Source of the DNA: Collinsella aerofaciens
Lineage (GTDB): Bacteria > Actinomycetota > Coriobacteriia > Coriobacteriales > Coriobacteriaceae
Reading direction: 5' to 3'
DNA: 8,822 bases
Assembly: GCF_028207065.1 (NCBI RefSeq)
Contig: NZ_JAQLFP010000046.1
Coordinates: 1-8,822, forward strand
Numbering within the stretch: position 1 is the first letter of the stretch; each line of letters opens with the position of its first letter. The notes under the pieces were generated by a model that worked only from the letters and a program-made list of their open reading frames with translations, ran no database searches and was not told where the DNA came from. Made by a program: the position numbers and the translations under genes. This document shows positions 1-6,247 of the stretch, in pieces.

Positions 1-24
1 GGAGCGCAGTAAACGCTGCGCCCC
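1..24 (-). terminator. Hairpin downstream of the ATPase gene, possible terminator
   Basis: GCGCAG (4-9) and CTGCGC (16-21) form a perfect 6-bp stem around a 6-nt loop, extendable by two outer G-C pairs past an A/C mismatch. It lies about 30 bases beyond the stop of the minus-strand ATPase gene. The sequence after the hairpin on that strand lies outside the window, so a T-run cannot be verified. Confidence 0.3.
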
Positions 25-53
25 GGGCCCCATGCATTACACCAGCATCATCC

Positions 54-1343
54 CTATAGACAAAATGCCGCATAAAGCGGAACAGACATAAGCCCATCAT
101 TCATTCCAAAGGGCTTAGTCGATAGCCTGATAAGGCGCACGCCCGGATGGGTCTTTTTAAGTGAGGACAGACTTCGAGATCTTGTGTTCTCCCCCGCCTT
201 GACTTCAATCGCAGACAAGCATCCCTGCTTCTCTACTACAAAGTCGATTTCCGCACGATTATCTCGCGCCCAATAATGCAGTGGATAACCCATGGCTGAA
301 AGCTGTTGGGCAACGTAGTTTTCGGTAAGTGCACCCATGAATGTGCCGCCGATACCAGCAAGAATATCGGCGCGTTGAGCACCGGCCTTGGAGACCAGCA
401 GCCCTGTATCCGCCTGATAGATTTTAAAAGCAGAAGGGTTAACGAAGGCCTCTAAAGGGCTTTCGATCTGCCCGACTAGGCTGCAGCGCGCCACCGTACC
501 CGACAATACAAGCCAATCGAGAGCATCTCCAAAGAGAGACGCATTGCCCCCCGCTCGCACTACCTTGTATTGAAATTTACGATTCTCTTTGGCAAGCTGC
601 TGTGGAATGGAATCGAAGCACGCACGCGTCTTTGCGCTCAAGCGTTCATCAGCATATTTATTGGTGTCGGCGGAATATCCGTCGAGAATAATCCGATGCT
701 TTTCGGCCACATCAATGATTGACTGATCATCGATGTACGTTTGGACCGCCTCGGGCATTCCGCCAACAACAAGATACTGTCGATAGAGCCCAAGCGCCTT
801 TTCATGAAGGCTTGGCGCAAGAGGACCCATTATCTCGAATGACGAGCGTATCTCATCGACCAGCTGATCGTGCCCCATCGCCCAGAGAAACTCCTCGAAA
901 TCGAGTGGAGTCATCTCAATCAAGTCGGTCTTTCCGACGGGGAACGAATACGACTGATGGTTAATGGCAACCCCAAGAAGCGACCCGGCAGCCGCAACGT
1001 AATACTCGGGAGCATCTTCGCAAAAGTATTTAAGGGAAGTGAGCGCTTCCTCGCATGCCTGGATCTCGTCAATGAACAGTAAGGTTTTGCCAGGCACGAT
1101 ACGCTGTCCCGTACGAGCCTCGATCGCACGTACGATCGAATGAGGATCAAGACCGCCCGAAAAATCCGCTCGCGCCGACCGGTCGTTCTCAAGATTAACG
1201 TAGACAACCGATTCGAAAAGATCCTGGGCGTGCGTTCTGAGCAAATAGGTCTTGCCACACTGGCGCACGCCTTTGACCAGCAAAGGTTTTCTATCAGCTC
1301 TGTCTCGCCATTCCCTAAGGAGCTCGTCTGCCTTGCGACGCAT
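54..1343 (-). CDS. AAA-family ATPase with DUF4143-type C-terminal domain
   Basis: This 429-residue protein matches the common bacterial AAA_14/DUF4143 ATPase family, whose cellular role is mostly unknown. A Walker A loop GVRQCGKT is at residues 25-32 and a Walker B strand LLFIDE at 88-93, followed by a sensor-like strand ending AAAGS near 117-121. The C-terminal third holds the DUF4143 hallmarks: YQADTGLL (309-316), LTENYVAQQL (339-348), and a D(367)...E(380)-V-K(382) pattern resembling a PD-(D/E)xK nuclease-fold core. Length is typical, so the gene looks intact. The ATG start is supported by an upstream GAGGGAAGG ribosome site about 6 bases away. There is no signal peptide or membrane segment, so it is probably cytosolic. 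Homologues are often solitary and move between genomes; nothing here ties it functionally to the sirtuin genes. Confidence 0.9.
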   Translation of the reverse strand: MRRKADELLREWRDRADRKPLLVKGVRQCGKTYLLRTHAQDLFESVVYVNLENDRSARADFSGGLDPHSIVRAIEARTGQRIVPGKTLLFIDEIQACEEALTSLKYFCEDAPEYYVAAAGSLLGVAINHQSYSFPVGKTDLIEMTPLDFEEFLWAMGHDQLVDEIRSSFEIMGPLAPSLHEKALGLYRQYLVVGGMPEAVQTYIDDQSIIDVAEKHRIILDGYSADTNKYADERLSAKTRACFDSIPQQLAKENRKFQYKVVRAGGNASLFGDALDWLVLSGTVARCSLVGQIESPLEAFVNPSAFKIYQADTGLLVSKAGAQRADILAGIGGTFMGALTENYVAQQLSAMGYPLHYWARDNRAEIDFVVEKQGCLSAIEVKAGENTRSRSLSSLKKTHPGVRLIRLSTKPFGMNDGLMSVPLYAAFCL

Positions 1344-1378
1344 ACGTAACCTTCCCTCATGAACTTCTATTTGACAAT

Positions 1379-1406
1379 ATTTTAACGCGGATTAATTTGT
1401 TTTCAG
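1379..1406 (-). promoter_or_regulatory. Candidate promoter of the ATPase gene
   Basis: On the minus strand, CTGAAA (1401-1406) and TAAAAT (1379-1384) are separated by 16 bases. They lie in a conspicuously AT-rich patch about 35 bases upstream of the ATPase start. The -10 matches consensus at 5 of 6 positions and the -35 at 4 of 6. The rest of the 1344-1523 gap holds no recognisable gene. Confidence 0.4.
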
Positions 1407-1523
1407 TTATTTTTCTGCGTTTAAAAATTGTTCTATACGGCACTTGAGGGAATTCGCCCCTATCTCTCGGTAAGGACAGCAAGCATTTCCACCAACGCTG
1501 ATTGCCATGCGTTCTTCTTGTCC

Positions 1524-2054
1524 TTAGGCGAGCTTGCGAGCGAGCTCTCGCACCTCTTTCAACTTGGGCGACGATGCCATGCTGTCGCGCTCGGTCATGC
1601 CACCAATCGTGACAATGCCCTGGTCCTCCCACTTGCAGTACGCGCAGGTTGACTTGTACATAGCGATCGCCGCATCATAGACACCCTCGCTGTGGCTATC
1701 GAGCAAAAGGGCCGTCTTGGTGAACGGGAAACCCGTGGCACCGAAGGCGTACAGGCGGTCGATGGCGGTCTTTTCCTGCGCGGTGATATCGAACCAGTAG
1801 ATAGGCGAAGCGAAGACAACCATGTCGGTGTCTTTCAGCGACTCAATCACGTTGGCCATGTCATCCTTCTGCACGCAGACGCCCTCATGGGCGAAGCAGT
1901 ACTGGCATCCCAAGCAGCCGGCGATCTTCTTGCTGGCAACGCGGATGACCTCGACCGTATGGCCGCCCTCACGCGCGGTCTCGGCAAACGCCTCGACCAT
2001 GGTATCGGTATTGGCGCCCTTACGCGGGCTGCCACTCAATACAACGATATTCAT
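1524..2054 (-). CDS. Iron-sulfur flavoprotein / NADPH-dependent FMN reductase family protein
   Basis: A 176-residue flavodoxin-fold protein. The N-terminus, strand MNIVVLSGSP followed by RKGANTD (residues 1-17), is the FMN phosphate-binding loop of the NAD(P)H-dependent FMN reductase family. Cysteines 47, 50, 53 and 60 form CX2CX2CX6C, which falls within the compact CX2CX2CX4-7C motif that binds a 4Fe-4S cluster in iron-sulfur flavoproteins. ASPIYWFD (82-89) is the second typical flavin-contact segment. Such proteins shuttle electrons between reduced ferredoxin or NAD(P)H and small acceptors in anaerobes; the substrate here is unknown. The start follows a GGAGAGGG ribosome site with about 6 bases of spacing. 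It lies downstream of TetR-1 on the same strand, 204 bases away, so shared transcription is possible but not shown. No frameshift is seen. Confidence 0.85.
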   Translation of the reverse strand: MNIVVLSGSPRKGANTDTMVEAFAETAREGGHTVEVIRVASKKIAGCLGCQYCFAHEGVCVQKDDMANVIESLKDTDMVVFASPIYWFDITAQEKTAIDRLYAFGATGFPFTKTALLLDSHSEGVYDAAIAMYKSTCAYCKWEDQGIVTIGGMTERDSMASSPKLKEVRELARKLA

Positions 2055-2071
2055 AGGATTCCCTCTCCTTC

Positions 2072-2096
2072 ATGCTGCAGGCGCGCAGCATTTTTT
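2072..2096 (+). terminator. Hairpin plus T-run, plus-strand terminator-like, in the flavoprotein leader
   Basis: ATGCTGC (2072-2078) pairs perfectly with GCAGCAT (2085-2091) around a 6-nt loop. A run of six T follows on the plus strand, the classic intrinsic terminator layout. No plus-strand gene ends to its left, and it sits just upstream of the flavoprotein ribosome site on the other strand. It may stop antisense transcription or act as a leader hairpin. Confidence 0.4.
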
Positions 2097-2171
2097 CTTG
2101 TAACCAAAACAAATGGGGTTAATCAATCGCCAGCAGGCCATATCTCTTGCTCAAGTTCCCTAAAGAAGCTC

Positions 2172-2191
2172 AAGGCGATTGCGATTGCCTT
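2172..2191 (-). terminator. Weak hairpin downstream of TetR-1
   Basis: AAGGCGAT (2172-2179) and ATTGCCTT (2184-2191) form an 8-bp stem with one G/T mismatch and a 4-nt loop, about 70 bases past the TetR-1 stop. On the minus strand it is followed by GAGCTTCTTT, only a poor T-tract. It could be an inefficient terminator between TetR-1 and the flavoprotein gene. The rest of the 2097-2258 gap shows nothing recognisable. Confidence 0.25.
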
Positions 2192-2258
2192 ATACAACAT
2201 CGAAAACCAAAGAGGGGCCATAGCAACGTCGCCTGCCTGAAATGGCACGCTGTCAAGA

Positions 2259-2813
2259 TCAACTACGGGGATCGCGACGAGCCGATACCGCCCGCATGCC
2301 CCCTTCGGAATAGGCGCTGAGCAGCTCCTGAGCGTGGGCAAACTCGGGCCCTCGCCTCCAACCGAGCAGGCGGTTGACCGCGAGATTTCCCTGGACGTTG
2401 TGGACGAAGAGCAGATAGGCGTCCTCGCGCGAAAGCCCAGTCTCCTCCATGATCGAGGGAACCATCTGCTCGGCGCCGCGCTCGACGACGCGCTGTGCCA
2501 CCCGGGCGTACGCGTCGTCATCCGAGTAGAGCAGATAATAGTCATCGTTTGCCGGCGGACGCTGGCAGAGGGCGCCCGCCTCCGTTCCCTCGAGCGGCGG
2601 CACCGCCGCCAAGGCCTCGTCGATAAGCGCGTCGAGCAGGGCGAACTTGTCCTCGTAGTGCAGATAGAACGTGCCACGGTTGATATCGGCGCGTCGGCAG
2701 ATATCCGCTACCGTCATCTTCGCGAAGCCGACCTCGGCCAGCAGCGCGAAGAACGCCTCCCGTATGACCGAGAGTGTATAGCGTCGGCGACGATCGATCT
2801 TCCCCGCTTCCAT
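2259..2813 (-). CDS. TetR-family transcriptional regulator (TetR-1)
   Basis: This 184-residue repressor has a clear TetR N-terminal DNA-binding domain: an RRRRYTLSVI helix near residues 8-17, then FAKMTVADICRRADINRGTF with the helix-turn-helix at about 30-50 and the diagnostic YLHYEDK at 51-57. The C-terminal ligand-binding half is short and not assignable to a known ligand. I chose the ATG at 2813 over an in-frame one 27 bases upstream because GGAGGGG sits directly before it and the paralogue TetR-2 starts at the same point. It is divergent from the sirtuin operon, with 143 bases between the start codons, which suggests it regulates that operon and itself. It is about 86% identical to TetR-2 in this window. 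Confidence 0.92.
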   Translation of the reverse strand: MEAGKIDRRRRYTLSVIREAFFALLAEVGFAKMTVADICRRADINRGTFYLHYEDKFALLDALIDEALAAVPPLEGTEAGALCQRPPANDDYYLLYSDDDAYARVAQRVVERGAEQMVPSIMEETGLSREDAYLLFVHNVQGNLAVNRLLGWRRGPEFAHAQELLSAYSEGGMRAVSARRDPRS

Positions 2814-2857
2814 TACCCCTCCAATTGCAACGCTCGACAATGCCCGGCAAACGCTCG

Positions 2858-2885
2858 TTTATCGACAGCAGGCCGAAGCTGTTCA
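2858..2885 (-). promoter_or_regulatory. Candidate TetR-1 promoter with overlapping TTTATCGACA operator box
   Basis: On the minus strand, TGAACA (2880-2885) and GATAAA (2858-2863) are separated by 16 bases. The -10 overlaps the box TTTATCGACA (2858-2867), which recurs as TTTATAGACA at 2916-2925 near the sirtuin promoter. Both hexamers, their spacing and the box are conserved in front of TetR-2 although the flanking bases differ. Autorepression is the likely reading (inference). Confidence 0.4.
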
Positions 2886-2915
2886 TTGCTCTTAAGCAAA
2901 TCGACATGGATACTT

Positions 2916-2937
2916 TTTATAGACACCTGTTTATAAT
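2916..2937 (+). promoter_or_regulatory. Sirtuin operon -10 element with overlapping palindromic operator
   Basis: TTATAGACA (2917-2925), CC, TGTTTATAA (2928-2936) is an inverted repeat matching at 8 of 9 positions per arm, a size and layout typical of TetR operators. It overlaps a perfect TATAAT -10 at 2932-2937, which lies 19 bases before the SirA GTG. I see no convincing -35. TetR binding here would block transcription (inference). Confidence 0.5.
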
Positions 2938-2956
2938 AGCTGAAAGAAGGTATCCA

Positions 2957-3922
2957 GTGACCCTGTACGAGCAGCTCGTTATCGAGCTCACCAACCAATC
3001 GTTTTCCCTTCAGGCCGCCTACCGCAGCGGCGGCACGCCCTATGAGCTGAGTGACCGCGAGCCCGAGCCCTACGACCAGCAAATCAGGGACTTCGCCCGC
3101 ATGATCGAGGAAGCCGATTGCGTGCTGGTGGGCGGGGCCTCTGGGCTCTCCGCGGCGGGCGGCGGCGACTTCTATTACGAGGACAACGCAACCTATCGCA
3201 GGCATTTCGGCAAATTCGCCGAGCGTTACGGTTTCAAGGGCGCTTTCGAGGGGTCGTTCTACCGCTGGCCCACCGCCGAGGCGCGCTGGGGATACCTCGC
3301 CACCTTCCTCGACACCACGCTCAACGCCCCGCTGCGCAAGCCCTACAAGGACCTCGACGCCATTCTCGCCGAGAAGGATTTCTTCGTGCTCACCACCAAC
3401 CAGGACACGCAGTTTGTGAAGCTCTACCCCTGGGAGAAGGTGGCAGAGATCCAAGGCGACCACCGCTTCTTTCAGTGCTCCCGCTGTTGCACCGACGCGG
3501 TGTGGGATGCGGTCGAGCCGGTCTCCAACATGGTAGAGGCCATGGGAGACGGCCTTGAGGTTCCGACAGAGCTCGTGCCGCGCTGCCCGCACTGCGGGGC
3601 AGAGGCGTTCCCCTGGGTTCGCGGCTACGGCAACTTCCTGCAGGGCGAGCTCTACGAGGAGCAGTACCACAAGGTGTCCGACTGGCTCGACGCGCACGCG
3701 CGGCAGAGGATCCTTTTCCTCGAGCTGGGCGTGGGCCGCATGACGCCCGCGTTTATCCAGGAGCCGTTCTGGGCCCTCACGGCGCAGTTGTCGCAGGCTA
3801 GCTACATCGCCGTGAACAACAGGACGCAGTTTCTCCCCCGCGCGATCGAGGATTGGGGGCTCGCCGTTCGCGCCGACATCGCCGACGTGCTCGCCGACGT
3901 GCGCAAGACGCTGGGGAGGTAG
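2957..3922 (+). CDS. SirA: class M-like sirtuin (SIR2 family, probable protein ADP-ribosyltransferase)
   Basis: A 321-residue SIR2-fold protein. The NAD-binding glycine loop GGASGLSAAG is at residues 59-68, followed by the class M-like block FYRWPTAEARWGYLA (101-115). The catalytic segment reads TTNQDTQ (146-152) then EIQGD (164-168). Deacylase sirtuins have a His where this protein has Gln166; that His-to-Gln change is a hallmark of class M sirtuins, which ADP-ribosylate proteins rather than deacylate them. Cys174, 177 or 178, 210 and 213 form the structural zinc ribbon. LELGVGRMTP (256-265) and VNN (286-288) complete the Rossmann side. I chose the GTG at 2957 because GAAGG lies 6 bases upstream and the duplicated SirA copy starts with ATG at the same aligned place; the frame is open further upstream but overlaps the promoter. 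First gene of the operon; activity is inferred. Confidence 0.85.
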   Translation: MTLYEQLVIELTNQSFSLQAAYRSGGTPYELSDREPEPYDQQIRDFARMIEEADCVLVGGASGLSAAGGGDFYYEDNATYRRHFGKFAERYGFKGAFEGSFYRWPTAEARWGYLATFLDTTLNAPLRKPYKDLDAILAEKDFFVLTTNQDTQFVKLYPWEKVAEIQGDHRFFQCSRCCTDAVWDAVEPVSNMVEAMGDGLEVPTELVPRCPHCGAEAFPWVRGYGNFLQGELYEEQYHKVSDWLDAHARQRILFLELGVGRMTPAFIQEPFWALTAQLSQASYIAVNNRTQFLPRAIEDWGLAVRADIADVLADVRKTLGR

Positions 3923-3925
3923 CAC

Positions 3926-4624
3926 ATGGAAACGGTGAAAGCAGTTCGCATAGGCAGGGCGCTAGCCGAGGCGGATCTTGTCATCATCGGCGCCAGCAAC
4001 GGGCTGGACATGGCAGAGGGGCTCAACCTCTTCTGCGCCGATGCTCATTTCCGAGAGGCGTACGGCGACCTCGCTCAGGCCGACGGCATCGGCTGCATAC
4101 TGCAGGGGCTCGCCTCCCCGGATGCCAGCGTGCGAAGCCGATGGGTCGAGCGGTTCCATCAAAAGGAGTATGTCGAGTATGAGCCCAGCCCGCTCATGAA
4201 CGGGCTGCGGCGTCTTACAGAGCACGCTGACACCTTCGTGATCACGTGCAATATCGACGGGCACTTCGTACGCGCAGGGTTCAACGAGAACCGCGTGCTC
4301 GAGACGGAGGGGAGCATACGCACGTCGATCGACGAGCGGCGTCTCGCCCATCCAGACGCCCTCGCCACGGCCCAGCTCGAGGAGCTCGAGCGCCTTGTGC
4401 AAGCCCATCGCAACGGCAGGGTCGCCATCCTCGAACTTGGCGTGGGACTGCGCAACGGCATCATAAAGCACATGCTCGCCCAGATCGCGAACGTCTGCGA
4501 GCACGCCACCTACATCGTGTTCAACTACAGCCAGGCCATGGCGCCCGACGCCTCGTGCGAGACGATTCTCGTTGACGGCGATATGACCCCGGCTTTCGAG
4601 GAGATCGCCCGATGCCACCCCTAG
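3926..4624 (+). CDS. SirB: degenerate sirtuin-family protein lacking the zinc ribbon
   Basis: A 232-residue protein that aligns with its sirtuin neighbours but is shorter. It keeps a Rossmann start, ADLVIIGASNGLDMAEG (residues 16-32), the sirtuin-like TCNIDGHFVRAG (107-118) and LELGVGLRNG (169-178). Where SirA and SirC have Gln (and deacylases His) it has Glu128 in LETEGS. The following zinc-ribbon segment is absent: no CXXC pair occurs, and the stretch is replaced by a charged helical sequence (about 134-162). It may bind NAD or ADP-ribose without catalysis, act as a partner of SirA and SirC, or have a different activity; none of this is proven. Its GGGGAGG ribosome site overlaps the SirA stop codon and it begins 3 bases after that stop, so it is co-transcribed and probably translationally coupled. 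Confidence 0.8.
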   Translation: METVKAVRIGRALAEADLVIIGASNGLDMAEGLNLFCADAHFREAYGDLAQADGIGCILQGLASPDASVRSRWVERFHQKEYVEYEPSPLMNGLRRLTEHADTFVITCNIDGHFVRAGFNENRVLETEGSIRTSIDERRLAHPDALATAQLEELERLVQAHRNGRVAILELGVGLRNGIIKHMLAQIANVCEHATYIVFNYSQAMAPDASCETILVDGDMTPAFEEIARCHP

Positions 4625-5460
4625 AAAGAGAAGCGCGTATGCTTCGAAGCCTTATCGACGATGCCGACGCCATCATCGTCGGCATCGGCTCGGGCATGTC
4701 GAGCGCCGCCGGGTTCAACCATTACAACCGCGCGGGCATGGCGCGCGCAGGAATGGCGGACTGGCAGCAAGCCTTTGGCTTCAAGAGCCTTTTCGACGGC
4801 TTCTACCACCTCTACCCCAGCCTCGAGCAGCAATGGGCCTACTACGCGCGATATATCGATTTCATGCTGCGCGAGCTGGCCTCGCAGCCCTATCTCGACT
4901 TACGGTCCCTCATCGGCCATAAGGACTACTTCATCCTGAGCACCAATGTGGACACCCAGGTCGAGAAGACGTTTCCCACCGAGAGGATCTGCAACTATCA
5001 GGGAAGCTTCGCGCACCTTCAGTGCAAGCAGCCATGCTGCGACGAGCTCTTCGACGCGAGCCCCTACGTCGAGCGCATGCTCGCGGGCATGGCGGGGTTC
5101 GAGGTCCGCAGCGAGGATGTCCCCCGATGCCCGCACTGCGGCTGGCAGCTTGTGCCGTGGGTGCGCGACGACACGTTTCTGCAGGGTGCGGCATGGCGCG
5201 AGAGCCTCGGACGATACGAGCGCTTCGTGCGCGAGCGCAGCGATCGCCGCGTGCTGTTGCTGGAGCTTGGCGTGGGCGAGATGACCCCCGGCATCATCAC
5301 GCTCCCGTTCTGGAGCATGACCGCAAAGCTGCCGGATGCGCACCTGCTGAGCGTAAACATCTCGGGCGACTCGGCTCCGCTGCAGCTTGGAAGCAAGGCA
5401 GAGGCGATCCAGACCGATTTGAGCATGCTGCTCTCGGTGGCGCGGGCAGGTGGCGAGTAA
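4612..5460 (+). CDS. SirC: class M-like sirtuin (SIR2 family, probable protein ADP-ribosyltransferase)
   Basis: A 282-residue SIR2-fold protein. The NAD loop is GIGSGMSSAAG (residues 24-34), with the class M-like block FYHLYPSLEQQWAYYARYI at 64-82. STNVDTQ (110-116) and NYQGS (128-132) carry the Asn/Asp pair and Gln130 in place of the deacylase His. Cys138, 142 or 143, 173 and 176 form the zinc ribbon, and LELGVGEMTPGI spans 218-229. SVNISG (247-252) is the C-terminal nucleotide-contact strand. The ATG at 4612 overlaps the SirB stop by 13 bases, indicating coupling; an in-frame ATG at 4639 after an AGAGAAG stretch is an alternative start. It is clearly paralogous to SirA and complete. A 5'-truncated, nearly identical copy lies at 8230-8822. 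Class M enzymes usually modify a lipoylated GcvH-like protein; no such partner is visible here. Confidence 0.85.
   Translation: MPPLEREARMLRSLIDDADAIIVGIGSGMSSAAGFNHYNRAGMARAGMADWQQAFGFKSLFDGFYHLYPSLEQQWAYYARYIDFMLRELASQPYLDLRSLIGHKDYFILSTNVDTQVEKTFPTERICNYQGSFAHLQCKQPCCDELFDASPYVERMLAGMAGFEVRSEDVPRCPHCGWQLVPWVRDDTFLQGAAWRESLGRYERFVRERSDRRVLLLELGVGEMTPGIITLPFWSMTAKLPDAHLLSVNISGDSAPLQLGSKAEAIQTDLSMLLSVARAGGE
4781..5345 (+). repeat. Direct repeat unit 1 (inside SirC)
   Basis: This segment recurs at 8258-8822, 3477 bases to the right, with five mismatches by eye (at 4877, 4879, 4900, 4926 and 5055) and no gaps. From 5056 to 5345, where the window cuts the second copy, the two are identical. The left boundary is sharp: similarity stops at 4780/8257. 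Confidence 0.95.
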
Positions 5461-5495
5461 CGCGGAGCGGTAGACGCGCAATGAGGTTTTAGCCG

Positions 5496-5525
5496 CAGCC
5501 TCCGAACGAGAGGGCTCGGAGGCTG
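5496..5525. terminator. Hairpin between convergent SirC and TetR-2, possible bidirectional terminator
   Basis: CAGCCTCCGA (5496-5505) pairs perfectly with TCGGAGGCTG (5516-5525), a 10-bp GC-rich stem with a 10-nt loop, in the 83-base gap between two converging genes. Neither side has a strong T-run (GTATTCC on the plus side), so termination may be inefficient or need help. Confidence 0.5.
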
Positions 5526-5543
5526 GTATTCCTGAATCGCAGG

Positions 5544-6104
5544 TCACGATGGGTTATCGGAATCGCGAAGAGCGGATACCGCCAGTAAGCCCCCTTCGGA
5601 ATAGGCGTTGAGCAGCTCCTGGGCATGGGCGAACTCGGGGCCTCGTCTCCAGCCGAGCAGGCGGTTGACGGCCAGATTGCCCTGGACGTTGTGGACGAAG
5701 AGCAGGAAGGCGTCTTCGCGTGAAAGCCCTGTTTTCTCCATGACCCAGGGAACCATCTGCTCCGCTCCGCGTTCTATGACGCGCTGGGCTACGCGAGCGT
5801 ATGCGTCGCTGTCCGAATAAAGCAGGCGATAATCGTCGTCTGCCGGCGGACGCTGGCAAAGCGTTGCCGATTCAACCCCCTCAAGCGGGGGAGCCGCTGC
5901 CAATGCCTCGTCGATAAGCGCATCGAGCAGCGCGTACTTATCCTCGTAATGCAGATAGAACGTTCCCCGGTTGATCTCGGCGCGGCGGCGGATGTCCGCC
6001 ACCGTCATCTTCGCGAAGCCGACCTCGGCCAGCAGCGCGAAGAACGCCTCCTGTATGACCGAGAGGGTGTAGCGCCGCCGGCGGTCGATCTTGGTTTCTC
6101 CCAT
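5544..6104 (-). CDS. TetR-family transcriptional regulator (TetR-2), paralogue of TetR-1
   Basis: A 186-residue TetR repressor with the same layout as TetR-1: RRRRYTLSVI at about 8-17, FAKMTVADIRRRAEINRGTF for the helix-turn-helix, then YLHYEDK. Roughly 26 positions differ, about 86% identity. Changes cluster after residue 70 and at the C-terminus, which could mean altered ligand response, while the recognition helix INRGTFYLHY is unchanged, so the same operator is likely bound. The ATG at 6104 follows GGAGAGG; the frame stays open upstream but crosses the conserved promoter region, so a longer product is unlikely. It faces away from the truncated SirA copy with exactly 143 bases between starts, as at the first locus. 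Cross-regulation between the two loci is expected but inferred. Confidence 0.92.
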   Translation of the reverse strand: MGETKIDRRRRYTLSVIQEAFFALLAEVGFAKMTVADIRRRAEINRGTFYLHYEDKYALLDALIDEALAAAPPLEGVESATLCQRPPADDDYRLLYSDSDAYARVAQRVIERGAEQMVPWVMEKTGLSREDAFLLFVHNVQGNLAVNRLLGWRRGPEFAHAQELLNAYSEGGLLAVSALRDSDNPS

Positions 6105-6149
6105 CGCCTCTCCAATCTGAGTCGTTTGACAATGTCCAGTAGCTGTTCG

Positions 6150-6177
6150 TTTATCGACAGGTGCACGCGTTTGTTCA
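6150..6177 (-). promoter_or_regulatory. Candidate TetR-2 promoter with TTTATCGACA box
   Basis: On the minus strand, TGAACA (6172-6177) and GATAAA (6150-6155) are separated by 16 bases, the same elements and spacing as before TetR-1. The box TTTATCGACA (6150-6159) is unchanged while neighbouring bases have drifted, which argues for functional constraint. Confidence 0.4.
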
Positions 6178-6206
6178 TTGCCCCTGCGAAAATCAACAAG
6201 GATACT

Positions 6207-6230
6207 GTTTATAGACACCTGTTTTTTATA
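6207..6230 (+). promoter_or_regulatory. Second copy of the sirtuin operator/promoter, driving the radical SAM pair
   Basis: GTTTATAGACACC (6207-6219) keeps the left arm of the first locus palindrome. The right arm has become TGTTTTTTATA (6220-6230), so the inverted repeat is weaker and the perfect TATAAT is lost; TTTATA (6225-6230) is the best remaining -10. It lies 17 bases before the ATG of the SirA remnant, which follows AAAGGGAG. Confidence 0.4.
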
Positions 6231-6247
6231 GCTGAAAGGGAGCACGG

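Larger units (their letters stand above)
2268..3133. repeat. First copy of the TetR/promoter/SirA-start block
   Basis: The intact counterpart of 5559-6424. Together with the SirC repeat it indicates that the TetR-sirtuin locus has been duplicated in direct orientation. Confidence 0.85.

Noticed and set aside
1371..1398. TTGACA with TAATTT as a plus-strand promoter
   Set aside because: The -10 matches poorly and no plus-strand gene follows.
1471..1526. Inverted repeat TAAGGACA / TGTCCTTA around the end of the flavoprotein gene
   Set aside because: A 40-nt spacer and no T-run; too weak to call a terminator.
2774..2956. N-terminal extension of SirA from an upstream ATG at 2774
   Set aside because: It would overlap TetR-1 and the whole promoter region; the GTG at 2957 has a ribosome site and matches the start of the duplicated copy.
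2813..3925. Long open frame on the minus strand opposite SirA
   Set aside because: A 370-codon frame with Val/Leu/Gly-biased content and no family signature; it is an antisense shadow of a GC-rich gene.
2957..5460. Anti-phage defence SIR2 system (such as Thoeris or DSR)
   Set aside because: The proteins are short stand-alone class M-like sirtuins without TIR, nuclease, Argonaute or long C-terminal sensor domains.
4900..5547. Minus-strand open frame opposite SirC
   Set aside because: No recognisable motif; it recurs opposite the SirC copy only because the DNA is duplicated.
6105..6245. 47-residue N-terminal extension of TetR-2
   Set aside because: It is the translated promoter region; GGAGAGG marks the ATG at 6104, and TetR-1 starts at the equivalent place.
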